A stretch of 64,000 nt of DNA. Source: Sipunculus nudus. Its lineage: Eukaryota; Annelida; Sipuncula; Golfingiida; Sipunculidae. Positions within the stretch are counted from its first letter, which is position 1, and each line of letters opens with the position of its first letter. Under the pieces are notes generated by a model. It ran no database searches. It was not told the origin of the DNA and saw nothing but the letters and a program-made list of their open reading frames with translations. Below, one piece after another: positions 10,052-22,530 of this stretch. Position numbers and translations under genes: made by a program. Where the stretch lies: the NCBI GenBank assembly GCA_026874595.1, contig CM049306.1:10561019-10625018 (forward strand), read 5' to 3'.

Positions 10052-11832
10052 CTGTAAAAAAGAAACACTGGAATTAAAGCTAACAAGTACAAAGCCTTTT
10101 ACAATTAAAATTGTCATCAACATAGTATAGGCTTTAGTGCTGGTTATTAAATCAGTAATAATCTTATGGGAAAAGGTTAAGTAATATATTTTTTTCAGCA
10201 GATCAACAATATTACAATTCTTATGAAAATTGAAAAAGGCTACAAAAAATAATGCTATAGTCTACAAAGTGATGAAAGCTAGAATTTAATTTAGTTTATC
10301 TTTTGAAAAAAAAACCAATGAGACAAACTCTTTTTGCACAGGGCTGATGTACACCTGTCTACCTATAATAAAACTCTCCTGACTGGCCATTCCATTGGTA
10401 TCTAATTTTTCTGCAAAACTTATTATATAACAGAGAAATGTTGAAATAAAATTTGAGTCTTCAATTATTTATAGTTTATAATCCCTGTTTATTCTAACAG
10501 ATAATGAAACACACAATTTATATCATAGGTGAAAATTAATTGTTGCACTCTTTGAAGGTAACAAACTTATAAAATGCCAAGTGAACAATGGACAATGATG
10601 CTCAGCTGACAAGCAAGAACTATGCAATTTCATTCACACCTTTTTGTAACAAATCTGAAGAATCTTTTTGAGTTTTGGATGGGTGGTAGAAGTATAATGT
10701 CTGGTTAAAGGAGAGTCGCTTGATGGTCTGAGACAACAAGTAGTCTAAGGACAAGAGGCATTCAGGAATAAAGCGATTAGAGACTGCATCTAAAAGAAAC
10801 TTGATATACAGACGAAGCCGTTTAACTGCAAGAGGCTTTTGTCAAGCAAATTTGTTGCAATTAACTGATGTTGCATTTAGGCGAAGTTCACCGTCTACCA
10901 TGTGTTAGGGGAAGCCGAATGATCGATTGGACCGCCAAATATCTAATTAATTTAGCGTTTGTTTTGTAACACTATTCGTATTGTGATAAAGAATAAAAAC
11001 ACCAATATTAGATAACTTTCATTAAAAAAAAAATATTTACAAGAGAACACATTAAAAGCCAAGCCATAGATAGTTATTAAAGATCACATATATTAACAAA
11101 GGTAATATACTTCATATACAAAAAAAAATATACAAAATATGCAAAATGTGAGATGTAATTTACATCATATTAATAGTGTTCTATCTGGCACTAAGACTTG
11201 TCTGACTGTTCCAAATAATATGCGTGACATATTTTAACCTACCATTGTTAACCCACATCAAAGAGATGTGTGCTGTGACTGTATCGAACTGCATCACCGA
11301 GCACAGGGTAATTAAGGTCCTTTGTACACATGTGCACCAGCAGGTATCACAGCGGCTACTTTTGAAGTTCCGGTCTATGATCATTAATTGGATAACACAA
11401 ACACAACTCACAGAATCATTGAAGTACTTGCATTTAACGTGAGTTTTTTAACCTTTCTGCCCATGTTTTCCCCTTGTGTTAATCGGAAGTTGCCATTATG
11501 AGGCTTCCGATTATGCGGCGCGTTTTTAATGATAACATATAGGAAATGGTTTTGGTTTTCAGAATCTCTTGCAAATAAGCGGCATTTTCTGTTAACCAAC
11601 TTGCAAATAAGTGGCGTCGTCTGTACTTCTTTATAGTGAGGATTCACAGGCATAGAAATCAAGGCAAAATAAAAGTACAAGGTCTGATTAGAACACCTAG
11701 TTCACCGAAACATTTTCATGGCAGGGGAACTATTAGCCAAATGAACTATGTTCTTTAAATGCTAAATCAAAGAGTAGAAAACACCCTGAAACTTTTGTCT
11801 CACATACAATGCTCCATATAAAAAGTTTCAAA
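10052..11832. other. Intron 1 sequence of the SLC49A3-like gene, no further exon seen
   Basis: Unique AT-rich sequence. ORFs here are short and lack splice context. A 9-bp inverted pair AATCGGAAG...CTTCCGATT occurs at about 11481-11513. Nothing else stands out. Confidence 0.5.
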
Positions 11833-12720
11833 ACTAGAATATGGGTAGTCCACAAGCGACTACGTGTATCTGCCTAAATCAGAGAGGAACGGGTGAAGTG
11901 AGGCATGGATTGAGTGGCAAGGGGAAATAGAGTGAGGTGTGTTGCTTATTAGCATGGATGTCTGCAGCCAAAATGTGTATGTAGGTTGCACAACCTACCA
12001 TAAAATCCAGAAAGCTGTCCAAGTTGTATAAACATGCAAAATTTTAGGCAGATAAGTCAAACCACTACTGAGATATGAGTGATTTTAGCCCATGGCAGAC
12101 AAACAGATGGACCCTGTGGAAAAATGGTGGCAGGTTGCACCTACAATTTTGTGTATGATTAAGAGCTATGTGAAATCTATACACATGCAAAATTTCAGGG
12201 GAATATGTCCAACAAGTCCTGAGATATAAGCCTGAATGTCTGCAATGTTAACATAAATAAAGGTGGCCCCACTTGCCAAAAAAATAGAGGAAGCTATCCA
12301 AGATGTATAAACACACAAAATTTTAGGCAGATAAGTCAGACCACTGAGATATGAGTGATTTTAGCCCACGGCAGACAAAAAGACAGACGCTATGCAAAAA
12401 TGGTTGCAGGTGGCCCCTCCAGTTTTCTTTATGATAAAGAGCTATGTGAGATCTATACACAGGCAAAATTTTGGCCCAATTGGTCAAACGGTTCCCGAGA
12501 TATGAGCTTGGATGTCTGCAGCGTAAACTGTAGGTGGCGCCACCTGTCATAAAATCAAGAAAGCTGTCTAGAATGTATTAACCTGCAAAATTTTAGGCAG
12601 ATATGTCAAACCACTGCCGAGATATGAGTGATTTTATCCCATGGCAGACAAACAGACGGATGCTGTGCAAACAAGGGACCCATGGGTCAGGGGCGCTCAG
12701 CTGATCATGATTGTACTATA
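11833..12720 (+). mobile_element. Helentron-like element family B, copy 1 (3' end degraded)
   Basis: Begins ACTAGAATATGGGTAGTC and contains 'gtgtatctgcc' near the start, matching the family B 5' end at 16165. It holds about three units of the family B core ('gcaaaatttcagg', 'gagatatgagtgattttagc', 'ctgtgcaaaaatgg'). One intact palindrome GGTGGCGCCACC sits at 12533-12544. The expected terminal hairpin (…GGCGGATAC) is not present; the element dissolves near 12720. Confidence 0.6.
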
Positions 12721-14509
12721 AATGTTTCTCCACTGTGATACTATATCGAGTTGATAAAGCTTATGAATATCATGGACATGTTGGGCTATTATAAAGGAAT
12801 GTAATGTAATATGTGAGTAAATGATAAATGAAATTACCTGACTGATGGATTAATAGAGTAAAATATAGTGGTTTATTTTTTATTTATTTAGGAGGGGTTG
12901 AAAATTGTGATATATTTGAGCAAATATGAATGCAATGACAGCAGTAATAAGCAGTAGTAGAGTGATGATGATAAGGCTTTTTGTTGAAGGATCTAAAGTG
13001 TATGGTAGTCTGCAAGCTTTCAATTTGACAGATATGATGTTATGATTAACTATGCTGATGAAGTGATTTATGAATTTGTGACTGTATGACACAATATCTC
13101 TTTAGTCTTGACAAGGTACATAATTGTGATGCCCACTATGTCTACATATTACACAATATTGACATAATTTCTGGCATGTACATAGGTACCTATGGACGTA
13201 TAGTTATACAAAATATTAAAGTATGAATATATCTGATTCTTGCTTACTGAGGCTGACTTTGGGATGGGGTTCGGAGAAGGGAAAAGTGAGGGCAGCATGA
13301 AGGTGGATGCAGAAATATTCTATTGTAATGTTTTTCATTTATATAAGAATATGAAAAGCTAAGAGGAAAAGGGCCTTCCTACTTCGTTTTAGTAAAGTTC
13401 TAAATATATGATTGCAAACTTATACTCTGACAAGACTGTCATGAAGAAAAACAGTAAAATTTTGAGATACTGTGATGCATATGAAAATTTACAGATGGAC
13501 AGGCAAGTGGACAGAATGGACTAATACCTTTATTTCACTTCTAAGGGAATAATGCATTTAAGTTTATATATAATCCTATTTTTTTTTAAGCATATCCATT
13601 TTTTCCATTAAGAAGTTTTTATCTGAATCATTTTTTTATTTACAGGTTTTATAAATTTTTAATAAAAAAACCTGAAAATATAAGTTAAAATATTAGAATT
13701 GTTGCAAAAGTTGCAATCATTATATATACAGAGTAAAAAACTGAAACTATAAGTTAAAATATTAGAATTGTTGCAAAAGTTGCAATCATCATATATCCAG
13801 AGTGTAGTTCATATTGGGTCATATTATGCATACACATATATTTTATTATTTTTAAATCATAAATGTTTAAACTGAATTTAAAAGAAAATAATGCCACAAC
13901 ATGGCATCTACAAGAATATTCCTTGAATCACTATTAAAAAGTTTTGCACATTGGAGTTTTCAGTACATGCTTAATTTTATTCACCAAAATAAAATAAAAG
14001 TAAATTTGATAAAATAAAACATCTTTTCAAATTAAGTATACACACTGTTAGTTGAATGAGGGACAAACAATATCATTGTGCTAATTACTATCCCAGTTTT
14101 AATGTATTACTGGAATTAATAGTCAATTTCACACCTGGTGAAGTTTTTACTCTTCTGAAGAAGGAATTACTTATCTGATGAACATCCACACTTTCATAAC
14201 AATACACCACTTTGTGGACACAATTAAATGTACACTTTAATCACTGTAACCCTGGTGGTACAATACAAAATCTAAAATGTAGCATAGCCTTGAATAAGAA
14301 TGAATCAAACACAGATAATAATAACATTCATCTAGTTTATGCACCATCGGGGGGGGGGGGGGGGGGAAGCCTGCTGGTAGTGGCCAGGCTGACCCAAGAA
14401 AAGCTGCCTGGGGTGGGTTACATAATGCAAGTGAAGGCTGTACTACTAGGTGGGCTAGATGTAAACAACACTTGACATGGTGTATGAAAAACATGAATAA
14501 AAGCTATTC
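12721..14509. other. Gene-free intron sequence with small duplications
   Basis: Holds a two-copy tandem repeat of about 69 bp at 13673-13800 (phrase 'gttgcaaaagttgcaatcat') and a poly-G run at 14349-14366 that may be unreliable in length. No supported gene. Confidence 0.5.
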
Positions 14510-15849
14510 TTTCCAATCAATTTCTTTGAAATTTCAGATTTTAAAAGATTAAATCCTTATGTATATATGCTGTGAAAATTAAATCAACAGTGCCAAAGTT
14601 GGACAAAATTAAAGGTATTGATTTTTTATTTATGCTAATAAGTTGAAAAATTTGCAAAATTCAGATCTAATTTTGGGTAAACAATTGAATCTTGATTAAA
14701 TAAAGTTATATTCCTGAAAAAAGGTCTCTAGGTTCAGCAATTCTCATGTTAGGTGAGTAAATATATTTCCTGATTTTTTTAAAAATTGCATTATGTTTTG
14801 ACCCATAACTTCAAAATAATACCCAATACTGACCTAATTTATGGTATGTTCATAGAAAATGTATGAAAGAATGTGAATACTAAATACGATAAAAAACAGA
14901 TCAGTGGTTTTGATATTAGGCAGCCTTGAAGTGTAACAATGGCTTTTTTATGGAAAACAGAGTTTTTTTCCTTAATATCTCGAAGGAACGAAGTCCTAAT
15001 GACCCAATTTTCGGTATGGTAGGAGATTTTGGGGACATCTAAAATTATGCCAACAGCCTGGGGAGCATAGAGATGTGCACTGAATGACCTACAGTCATCA
15101 AAGTGGACTGCTTGACAATGTAAGGGAATACAACAAGAGCCTCCAAAAAATTCAATAACTAGCCTAATTTTGCAGCTTTTATTTTCAAATTTAAGATTTT
15201 AACAGATTAAATCCTTATGTGTACATGCTGTGAAAATTAAATCCACAGTACTTACAGGAAAAAAACGTGCCGTGGCCAAAGTTGGGCAAAATTGAAGGTA
15301 CAAATTTTATATTTTTGCCAATATTTAAAAAAATTTAACAGATTTTGATCTAATGTTTGGTATACAATTAAATTTTGATTAATTAAAGTTGTATTACTGG
15401 AAAAAAGTCCCTACCTTTAACACTTTTTGTCCTAAGTGACCAAATATCTTCCTGATTTTTTACAAAGTCCATTATGTTTGGGCCCATAACTTTTTTAAAT
15501 TATATAATACTGACTTAATATCTAGCATGTACATAGGAACTATATAGAGGAATATTTATGGTAAATATGAAGAAAACCAGATGAGTGGTTTTGAAATTAG
15601 GCAGTCCTGAAGTGTGAAAATAGATTTCTAATAAAAAATTGAGGTTTTCCCTTAATATCTCGAAGGAACGAAGTCCTATTGACCCAATTTTCGGCATGGT
15701 AGGAGATTTTGGGGATATCTAACTGTATGCCGAATTTCAGATTCGTAGGTCCAACGGTGTTGAAACGTGCCAGTCTTACGGACGGCAAGACAGACGGACG
15801 GACAATGGACCATGACTATAGCTCAGATGACTTATAGTCAGCTGAGCTA
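14510..15849 (+). mobile_element. Tandem-core element family D, two units with 3' hairpin
   Basis: Two diverged units of about 660-680 bp. The phrase 'agattaaatccttatg' recurs at about 14546 and 15204, and 'atatctcgaaggaacgaagt' at about 14974 and 15656. The element ends in an ACGG microsatellite (15778-15805) and a hairpin, TAGCTCAGATGAC (15819-15831) against GTCAGCTGAGCTA (15837-15849), 12 of 13 paired. The layout resembles families A and B. Inverted relatives lie at 24.7, 38.3-39.2 and 51.3-52.8 kb. No coding potential. Confidence 0.7.
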
Positions 15850-16120
15850 AAAATGGTTGCAGATGGCACCACCAGTTTTGCGTATGATAAAGAGCTATGT
15901 CAGATCTATGAATATGTAAATTTTCAAGAGGATATGTCAAACCAGTCTGGAGATATAAGCATGGATGTCTGCAGCATGAACGTGAATGTAGTTGGCCCAT
16001 CTGTCATAAAATCAAGAAAGCTATCCAGGATGTATACTCATGCCGAATTTCATGTGAATTAGTCAAACCACTGCAGAGATATTAGTGATTTTAAGTAATA
16101 TTTGGTTATCTAAATCTCAG
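15850..16120 (+). repeat. Family B fragment
   Basis: Starts 'aaaatggttgcagatggcac' and follows the family B unit ('tgcgtatgataaagagctat', 'atggatgtctgcagc', 'ctgtcataaaatcaagaaag'). It abuts the family D hairpin and has neither a family B 5' nor a 3' end. Confidence 0.7.
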
Positions 16121-16164
16121 AAGAATTTCTAAGATATTACCTTAAATCTACCTTTATTAATAGA

Positions 16165-17160
16165 ACTAGAATACGGGTAGTGAAAAGCGACTACATGTAT
16201 CCGCCAAAATCAGAGTAGGACAGGTGAAGTGAGGCATGGATTGAGTGGCAAGGGGAAATAGAGTTACATGTGTTACATACCAGAATGGATGTCTGCCATG
16301 TAAATATGATTGTCGGTGGCGCCACCTGTTATTTGAATTTCTATCCAAGATAGGTGGAAAAGTCAAACCACTGCAGAGATATGAGTGAATTTATCCCACA
16401 GCAGACAAACAGATGGAAGTTGTGCAAAAATGGCTGCAGGTGGTGCCACCATTTTTGTGTATGTTATAAAGCTATCCAAGGGCTACATTTGTGTAAAATT
16501 TTTTCCTTATTGGTCATACGAGTCCCGAGATATAAGCATTGATGTCTGCAGTGTAAAAGTGAATGAAGCTGGCACCACCTGTCATAAAATCAAGAAAGCT
16601 ATCCAGGATGTATACGCATGCTGAATTACAGGTAATATGGTCAAACCACTGCAGAGATAGGAGTGATTTCAACCCAAGGGAGACAAACAGATGGATGCTG
16701 TGCAAAAATGGCTGCAGATGGTGCCACCATTTTTCTGTATGTTATAAAGCTATCCAAGGGTTACATTAGTGTAAAATTTTTTTCCTGATTGGTCAAATGA
16801 GTCCGGATATATAAGCATGGATGTCTACAGCATGAACATGAATGTAGGTGGCGCCACCTGTCATAAAATCAAGAAAGCTATGCAGAATGTATACGAGTGC
16901 CAAATTTCAGGTGAATTAGTCTAATCACTGCAGAGATATGAGTGATTTTAACCCAAGGCAGATGAACAGAAGGACACAGTGCTAACATGGTTGCAGGTCA
17001 ATGCCAATTGGTTAGGCACCAGTTCACATGTGACCTGAAAATTGGTGTAAGTTTCGGAAAAATCAGTCCAGTAGTCTAAGAGGAGTTCTCCAGAAACGAA
17101 CGCGGCAGAACCTGATCAAAAACATAGTATCTGCAAAACTTCTTTTTGGCGGATACAATA
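16165..17160 (+). mobile_element. Helentron-like element family B, copy 2 (both ends present)
   Basis: The 5' end ACTAGAATACGGGTAGTG is followed by GTATCCGCC. The 3' end is the hairpin GTATCTGCAAAACTTC…GGCGGATAC (17127-17156). GTATCCGCC near the 5' end is the reverse complement of the terminal GGCGGATAC, so the copy has sub-terminal inverted repeats plus a 3' stem-loop. Between them are about three core units with GGTGGCGCCACC at about 16314 and 16850. Non-coding. This is the best-preserved family B copy for defining the ends. Confidence 0.72.
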
Positions 17161-18126
17161 ATCATGTCTTCAGTAATAACAGATCTAGAGCTGTAAGCCC
17201 AATGAGTTAAGTACTAATCTGAAGCCTAGAAATAAATGTATGTTTAAATCTTCTGTTCATAAGCCTGGTTATCAATTATCACAATGATTCAATAATCAGC
17301 AAATCAAGTTTCACTGGAATATCTTCACCAGCAATGGAATATTGTGCCTATCAAAAACAGTTTAAACTATCTTCTTTATGAACTGTGGCCTGTGAACTTG
17401 ACCCTTTACCTTTTGACCCCAAAATCATTAGGGAAATTTCTCTCCTACAATACACACTAAATATGAATACAATAGGGTTACGGGTTGGCTGACTTACAAG
17501 AAGTCGAACAAAAACTGTAACCTGAGTTGGTTTGGGACCTAGGTATACTCATTTTGTTCGTTAGGTGCTAATTACCAGACCAGTATTTAAGGTATGAAAA
17601 ACTTCTTAACTGCTGTGTCTGGGTATTGTCACAGTTCACCAGGGTAAAAAGTTAAACTGAATTTGGAGGAGGTGGGGATGGGGTAGTGACTCACTGGCCA
17701 TAGAGCCTGTCAGCATTTGGTCTAAATATATATAGAAAACTCATACCCCATACAGGGTGTCATATAAGAGTTGACACTCCACAGACAGAAAATCATACCT
17801 CTAATGTCAGTGTGATCACTCATGGGTGTCTGATAATTTCTGTCCTTATATTAAAGGTATAAGCAAAGGTTATAGTATAGCTATATTTCATATTTTTAAT
17901 CAGAATGAGATCAACAGGTCTTCAACATCTGACCTGTCTGATGGCTTCATTGACTTGATGGGGACTCCACAACTCTTATCCTCGCAGCCTTAGAGAGGGT
18001 GTTCATATATAATCAGTAGTACTGAGCTTGTGCTGACTGAGCTATATAACAGTCCAGGCATACAAAAAGCATTAAGAATTCTGCGAGGCCAAACTCACCA
18101 AAGGAGCTGGGTTATTACCAGGGTTG
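17161..18126. other. Gene-free intron sequence
   Basis: No ORF, repeat match or RNA gene recognised. Confidence 0.5.
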
Positions 18127-18282
18127 GGGTCAAAATACATATTTGTATTTGTATTTAAATACAGTCAAAGTATGTATTAATATTTGTATTTGTGATGTGC
18201 AAAATGATAATATTTCTAATTGTATTTGTATTTGATCTAATATTTGATGTATTTGATCAAATACTGTACAAATACATATGTA
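18127..18282 (+). repeat. Possible hAT-like terminal segment rich in ATTTGT
   Basis: Begins CAGGGTTGGGGTCAAAATAC, a typical hAT-style terminal start, and continues with many TTTGTATTTG repeats, as subterminal motifs of such elements do. Similar TTTGTATTTG-rich sequence resumes at about 20615-20690 after the family A insertion, so family A may have landed inside it. The far terminus is not clear. Confidence 0.4.
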
Positions 18283-20125
18283 ACTAGATGTGTCGGAACG
18301 ACACGAATGCCCCCGCCTGGGGCAAATTAGAAACATTTGTTAAATTTTGTAAAATTTTTTAAGTTCAGGAAGTGTTGTTTGGTCAAAAGTAGGTCAACAA
18401 GGGCAAAATGCAAACTCAATCTGTAAAGGGTCATTATCAAGCAACACACCAAAAAATCAGGCCAGTATCTGCAGGCATTGTGAAAAAAAGTCCATATATG
18501 TGCATTTTTCATGAAAATTTCTGTCTTTCATGAAATTTTCTATGTTCAGGATCTGTCATATGGTGAAAAATAGGTTAACTGGGACGAAATGCGAACTCAA
18601 TCTGTAAGTGGTCATTATGCTCCCACAGTCCAAACATTAGGCCAGTATCTGTAAGCATTGCATTGCGAAACAAGAATATTAGCAAAAGTTGATAATCATT
18701 TATAAATTTAAATTGGAGAGGTATATACCATGTTTCATAACAATCCACCAAATGCTTCCTGAGAAATAAGCTCCTAAGTTTTTTTCTATACTAAGCTCTG
18801 TGACCTTGAAAGTAGGTCAAGATCACCCATCTTTGAACTTGACCAAGATTTTGTAAATATAATGCAATAGCACTGAGGAAATGAAGTTCCTGTGTTGAAT
18901 ACCTTTGGAGATATCCTGCACAAAAGGCCAAAATTGAGAAAATCTGATAAAATTTCATTAAAAAATCAGAAATTGCAGGTGGCGCCACCAAAATTGAGCA
19001 GCACATACAGACCATCAGTCCCAATGATCATAGTAAGTTTTGTGAAAATCCACACAATGGTTCCTGAGATATAAACTTCTGAGTGTTTTTCTATAATCAG
19101 CTCTAAAATGTAGAAAAATGAACTTGACCGAGATTTTATTGATATACATCTTCACTGATGAAATAAAATTCCAACGGTGAATCCTTTTAGAGATATCCCG
19201 CTCACAAGGTAAAAGTTAACAGACACAGAATGGACGGATGGACGGACAGACACCGGACCGACAGATGGACAGACGGACAGCTTGGGTGACGACAATAGCC
19301 CATCAGCCTATGAGCTGAGGGATAAAAACGGCTGTACATGTGTATTTGTCATGAAAATTTCTATTTTTCATGAATTTTTCTAAGTTTAGGAGCTGTAAAA
19401 CGGTCAAAAGTAGGTCAACCGGGACGAAACGCGAACTCGATCTGTAACTGGTCATTATCTGCCCACACACTAAAAATCAGGCCAATATCTGCAGGCATTG
19501 CGAAAAAAAGTCTGTACATGTGTATTTGTCATGAAAATTTCTATTTTTCATGAAATTTTCTAAGTTTAGGAGCCGTAAAACAGTCAAAAGTAGGTCAACC
19601 GGGACGAAACGCGAACTCGATCTGTAACTGGTCATTATCTGCCCACACATCAAAAATCAGGCCAATATCTGCAGGCATTGCGAAAAAAAGTCTGTACATG
19701 TGTATTTGTCATGAAAATTTCTATTTTTCATGAATTTTCTAAGTTTAGGAGCCGTAAAACGGTCAAGAGTAGGTCAACCGGGACGAAACGCAACTCGATC
19801 TGTAACTGGTTATTATCTGGCCACACACTAAAAAATCAGGCCAATATCTGCAGGCATTGCGAAAAAAAGTCTGACATGTGTATTTGTCATGAAAATTTCT
19901 ATTTTTCATGAAATTTTCTAAGTTTAGGAGCCGTAAAATGGTCAAAAGTAGGTCAACCGGGACGAAACGCGAACTCGATCTGTAACTGGTCATTATCTGC
20001 CCACACACCAAAAATCAGGCCAATATCTGCAGGCATTGTGAAAAAAGTCCGTACAACTGTTTGATTTCTGAATGACGGACATGGGTAAAACTATATGCCC
20101 CGGCCACTTTGTGGCGGGGGCATAA
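18283..20125 (+). mobile_element. Helentron-like non-autonomous element, family A copy 2
   Basis: Full-length sister of the copy at 6392. It has the same start (ACTAGATGTGTCGGAACGAC), the same body with very high identity, the same ACGG/ACAG microsatellite at about 19230-19280, and the same terminal hairpin (20095-20123). Here the 5' block reads ATGCCCCCGCC, a perfect reverse complement of the terminal GGCGGGGGCAT. It carries four 180-bp core units instead of three. A GGTGGCGCCACC palindrome at 18978-18989 is intact, whereas copy 1 has GGTGGCACCACC at the equivalent place. It lies in intron 1 of the SLC49A3-like gene. Confidence 0.78.
19334..20035 (+). repeat. 180-bp tandem core, four copies (family A copy 2)
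   Basis: Units are phased at about 19334, 19514, 19694 and 19873. The last two show small deletions, which accounts for the change in phase. Confidence 0.9.
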
Positions 20126-21885
20126 AAATAAATATTTATATCTGCCAAAATTTTGAAAATTTAACTACTACCTAACTTTAGGACAACCCAAAAGGCAGCA
20201 TCAGGTCAAGTGATTCACTTCTTCCTGATGTTTGCAATTACAAATGTGACTGGATAACCAACTGCTTAGTCACTGTGCTCATGGTCCATAAATGCTCATG
20301 GCCTCTGCCTCACCAGGTTGTACAGTGGCAAAGGTCAGAACTGGGAAAGTGTTCCGTCCTGAGCTCTGCTGTCTTTCAGACAACTGGTCTGAGGAACTTG
20401 TGTTCCTGCGTTGCAACAGGGAATTTATAAAGACTTTCTGGAATAAAGATGTCTTTCAGACAGTAGGTTTTGAGGAATTTATGTTAGAGGACTGTGTTGG
20501 AATATTTTTTTTTTAACTTTGTAGAATATAGGACCCTGATCTCTAAAAGTACACAAGTTGTATCAGCATGAGTAGACATGAATATTTATGGTGCTCGAAA
20601 TAAATAAATATTCTGTATAAACTACATTTGTGTATTTATATTTGATGTTCTGTATTTGTATTTGAATTTGCTTAACTGACCTGTATTTGTACAGAGAAAC
20701 TCCTACTTGCAGAAAACTCACTAATGTGGATACTAAATCTCAGTCCCTTCAATTTTGCCTCTATATTATGTTTAAAGTAAACTCAGTAAAGTAGACAACT
20801 AACTATCCCGGACAACAGACACAACTTTCCCGTCCTGCCAGCATATCTAGTACATAATATGACCCTTTAAAGCGGACAGACATCACGAGTTCTATTTTTG
20901 TTCATATATTTGCCAGGAGATGGCGCTTTATTCATTTTCTACATCAATGTGATGATTTTTATTTTTGAAACTAAAACAACATGATACTCTGTTTAAATTG
21001 TGTTTTCTTGCAACCGATGCATTTAAATAAGCACTATACTAGCACTTTTAGCTGCTTTTAGCTGGCTAAAACTGTCAAAGAGGTTATATCTAGGCCAGAA
21101 TCAGATCAGCTCACTACTGCTCCTGATAAACAAACTATGCTTTATCACCTGCGTTTTCATAGGCACCCAAATGCTATTGAAATTATGTAACTGGGATCCT
21201 ACTCGCATTACCCTCCAAACTTTGTTCCTCATTCATCAACATATTATGATATTAAGACTATATTATAGTAGCCATGCTCCCATTTCAATATGGATACTGG
21301 CCCAGCGAGTACCGCCCTAGAGCCATGTTGTAACATTTTGCTTAAATACAGGGTGCCTGGCCAGATTTTAATCCATCTTTGGACCTATTGTCCAATGTTT
21401 GATAAGTTCAAGAGATGGACTACTTGGCCAGTGTGCTATCAGTTTCCTCAGAGCCCTTTCTTATATTAATATAAAATATTCCAGGTAGGGCAATTCCTTT
21501 CAAGGGAGTGGGAAATATGAAAGAATAAAATCATCTGTGTGCAGGACATTTTCTGATCATAATTTAATATTTTATCATTATAATAATATTAATAATGAAC
21601 TTGAATAACTGCAGATGAATTTACAATATTTCACTCCATAAACTTAGTAGTTTAAATACAAAATTATGTATAGATGTGTAAAAATTCATGCAAAGGCTTT
21701 TTTTTAGGGATTATAGAGTAGGTGCCTATGGATGAATTGATGTGAATGGAATAGACTTAATGCCTAGGAGGGTCATAAATTTGATGGGGATAGAATTAAA
21801 ATGAGTGGTGATAAACTGATGTAAACCCTAAACTCATTATTTCTGCAATAAGCATTTTGTATATATTATCCTTGGGAGAACACCC
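20126..21885. other. Gene-free intron sequence
   Basis: Contains short ORFs without family features and the ATTTGT-rich tail noted at 20615-20690. Nothing else recognised. Confidence 0.5.
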
Positions 21886-22430
21886 GGTTCGGCAGAACTA
21901 TAGAAACCGTGCTTCAGCCTGCCGCCGGTACAACGGGTGTTGCATAATAAATTGTTTCCTGGAAAAGGCCGATACATATCATTTTCCTCAGAATTCCCGT
22001 ATTTAATTTTGCTCATAGCTGGAGTTTTTTTTTATATTAGAGGAGGAGGGGTCCGGGGAACCGTCTGAACAGGGTGTGGAGGCAGAGCCCCCACCTAAAG
22101 CTTAATTTTCCTGTTAAAATAGTAAATGGTTTCCCATTTTCGTGACAGATGCCTCTTCAATCGCAGATATAAATGAAAACTTGCTCCTGCTGGTATCTCG
22201 TCTTCACAGCGCACTTAGTAGCGTGTAGGGCTCCTAGTCTAGAGATCGTAGGTTCGATTCCCGATTCAGGCGACTTCTGATGCTTAGTAGTTGTTTATGT
22301 TAGAAGAGCTGACTGTAGGGACATCTACAGGGGAAAAGTAGGAGTTAAAACAGGGAATGAGAGGAGACAATTTTATTTATATGTTCCTCAAAAGAAGCGA
22401 AGCCCGCGTTCTATAGTGGCTCCCCCGGTT
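21886..22430. mobile_element. Putative short interspersed element with terminal inverted similarity and a tRNA-like core
   Basis: The left end (GAACACCCGGTTCGGCAG, then ACTATAGAA) and the reverse complement of the right end (GAACCGGGGGAGCC, then ACTATAGAA) are similar, suggesting loose terminal inverted repeats. A local inverted pair AACACCCGGTT/ACAACGGGTGTT lies at the left. The tRNA-like sequence (22200-22275) is inside. It ends just 100 bp from the transporter's first coding exon, within intron 1. Family unknown. Confidence 0.4.
22200..22275 (+). repeat. tRNA-derived sequence (SINE-like head)
   Basis: A canonical RNA polymerase III B box GGTTCGATTCC occurs at about 22250-22260. It is preceded by a D-arm-like AGCGCACTTAGTAGCG and an anticodon-arm-like GGGCTCCTAGTC, with correct tRNA spacing. 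The acceptor stem does not close (GCGC… versus …CAGGCG), so it is not a working tRNA gene; a tRNA-derived SINE or pseudogene fits better. Confidence 0.5.
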
Positions 22431-22530
22431 CTTACCAATTCTATAATCGTACATTTCTTTTTATAAATGCATTATCAATAAAATGGAGCAACACGGTAAC
22501 GAAAGCTTCCCCCTTCCACACATGACATAC

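Noticed and set aside
22200..22275. Functional tRNA gene
   Set aside because: The acceptor stem does not pair and the anticodon arm is imperfect.
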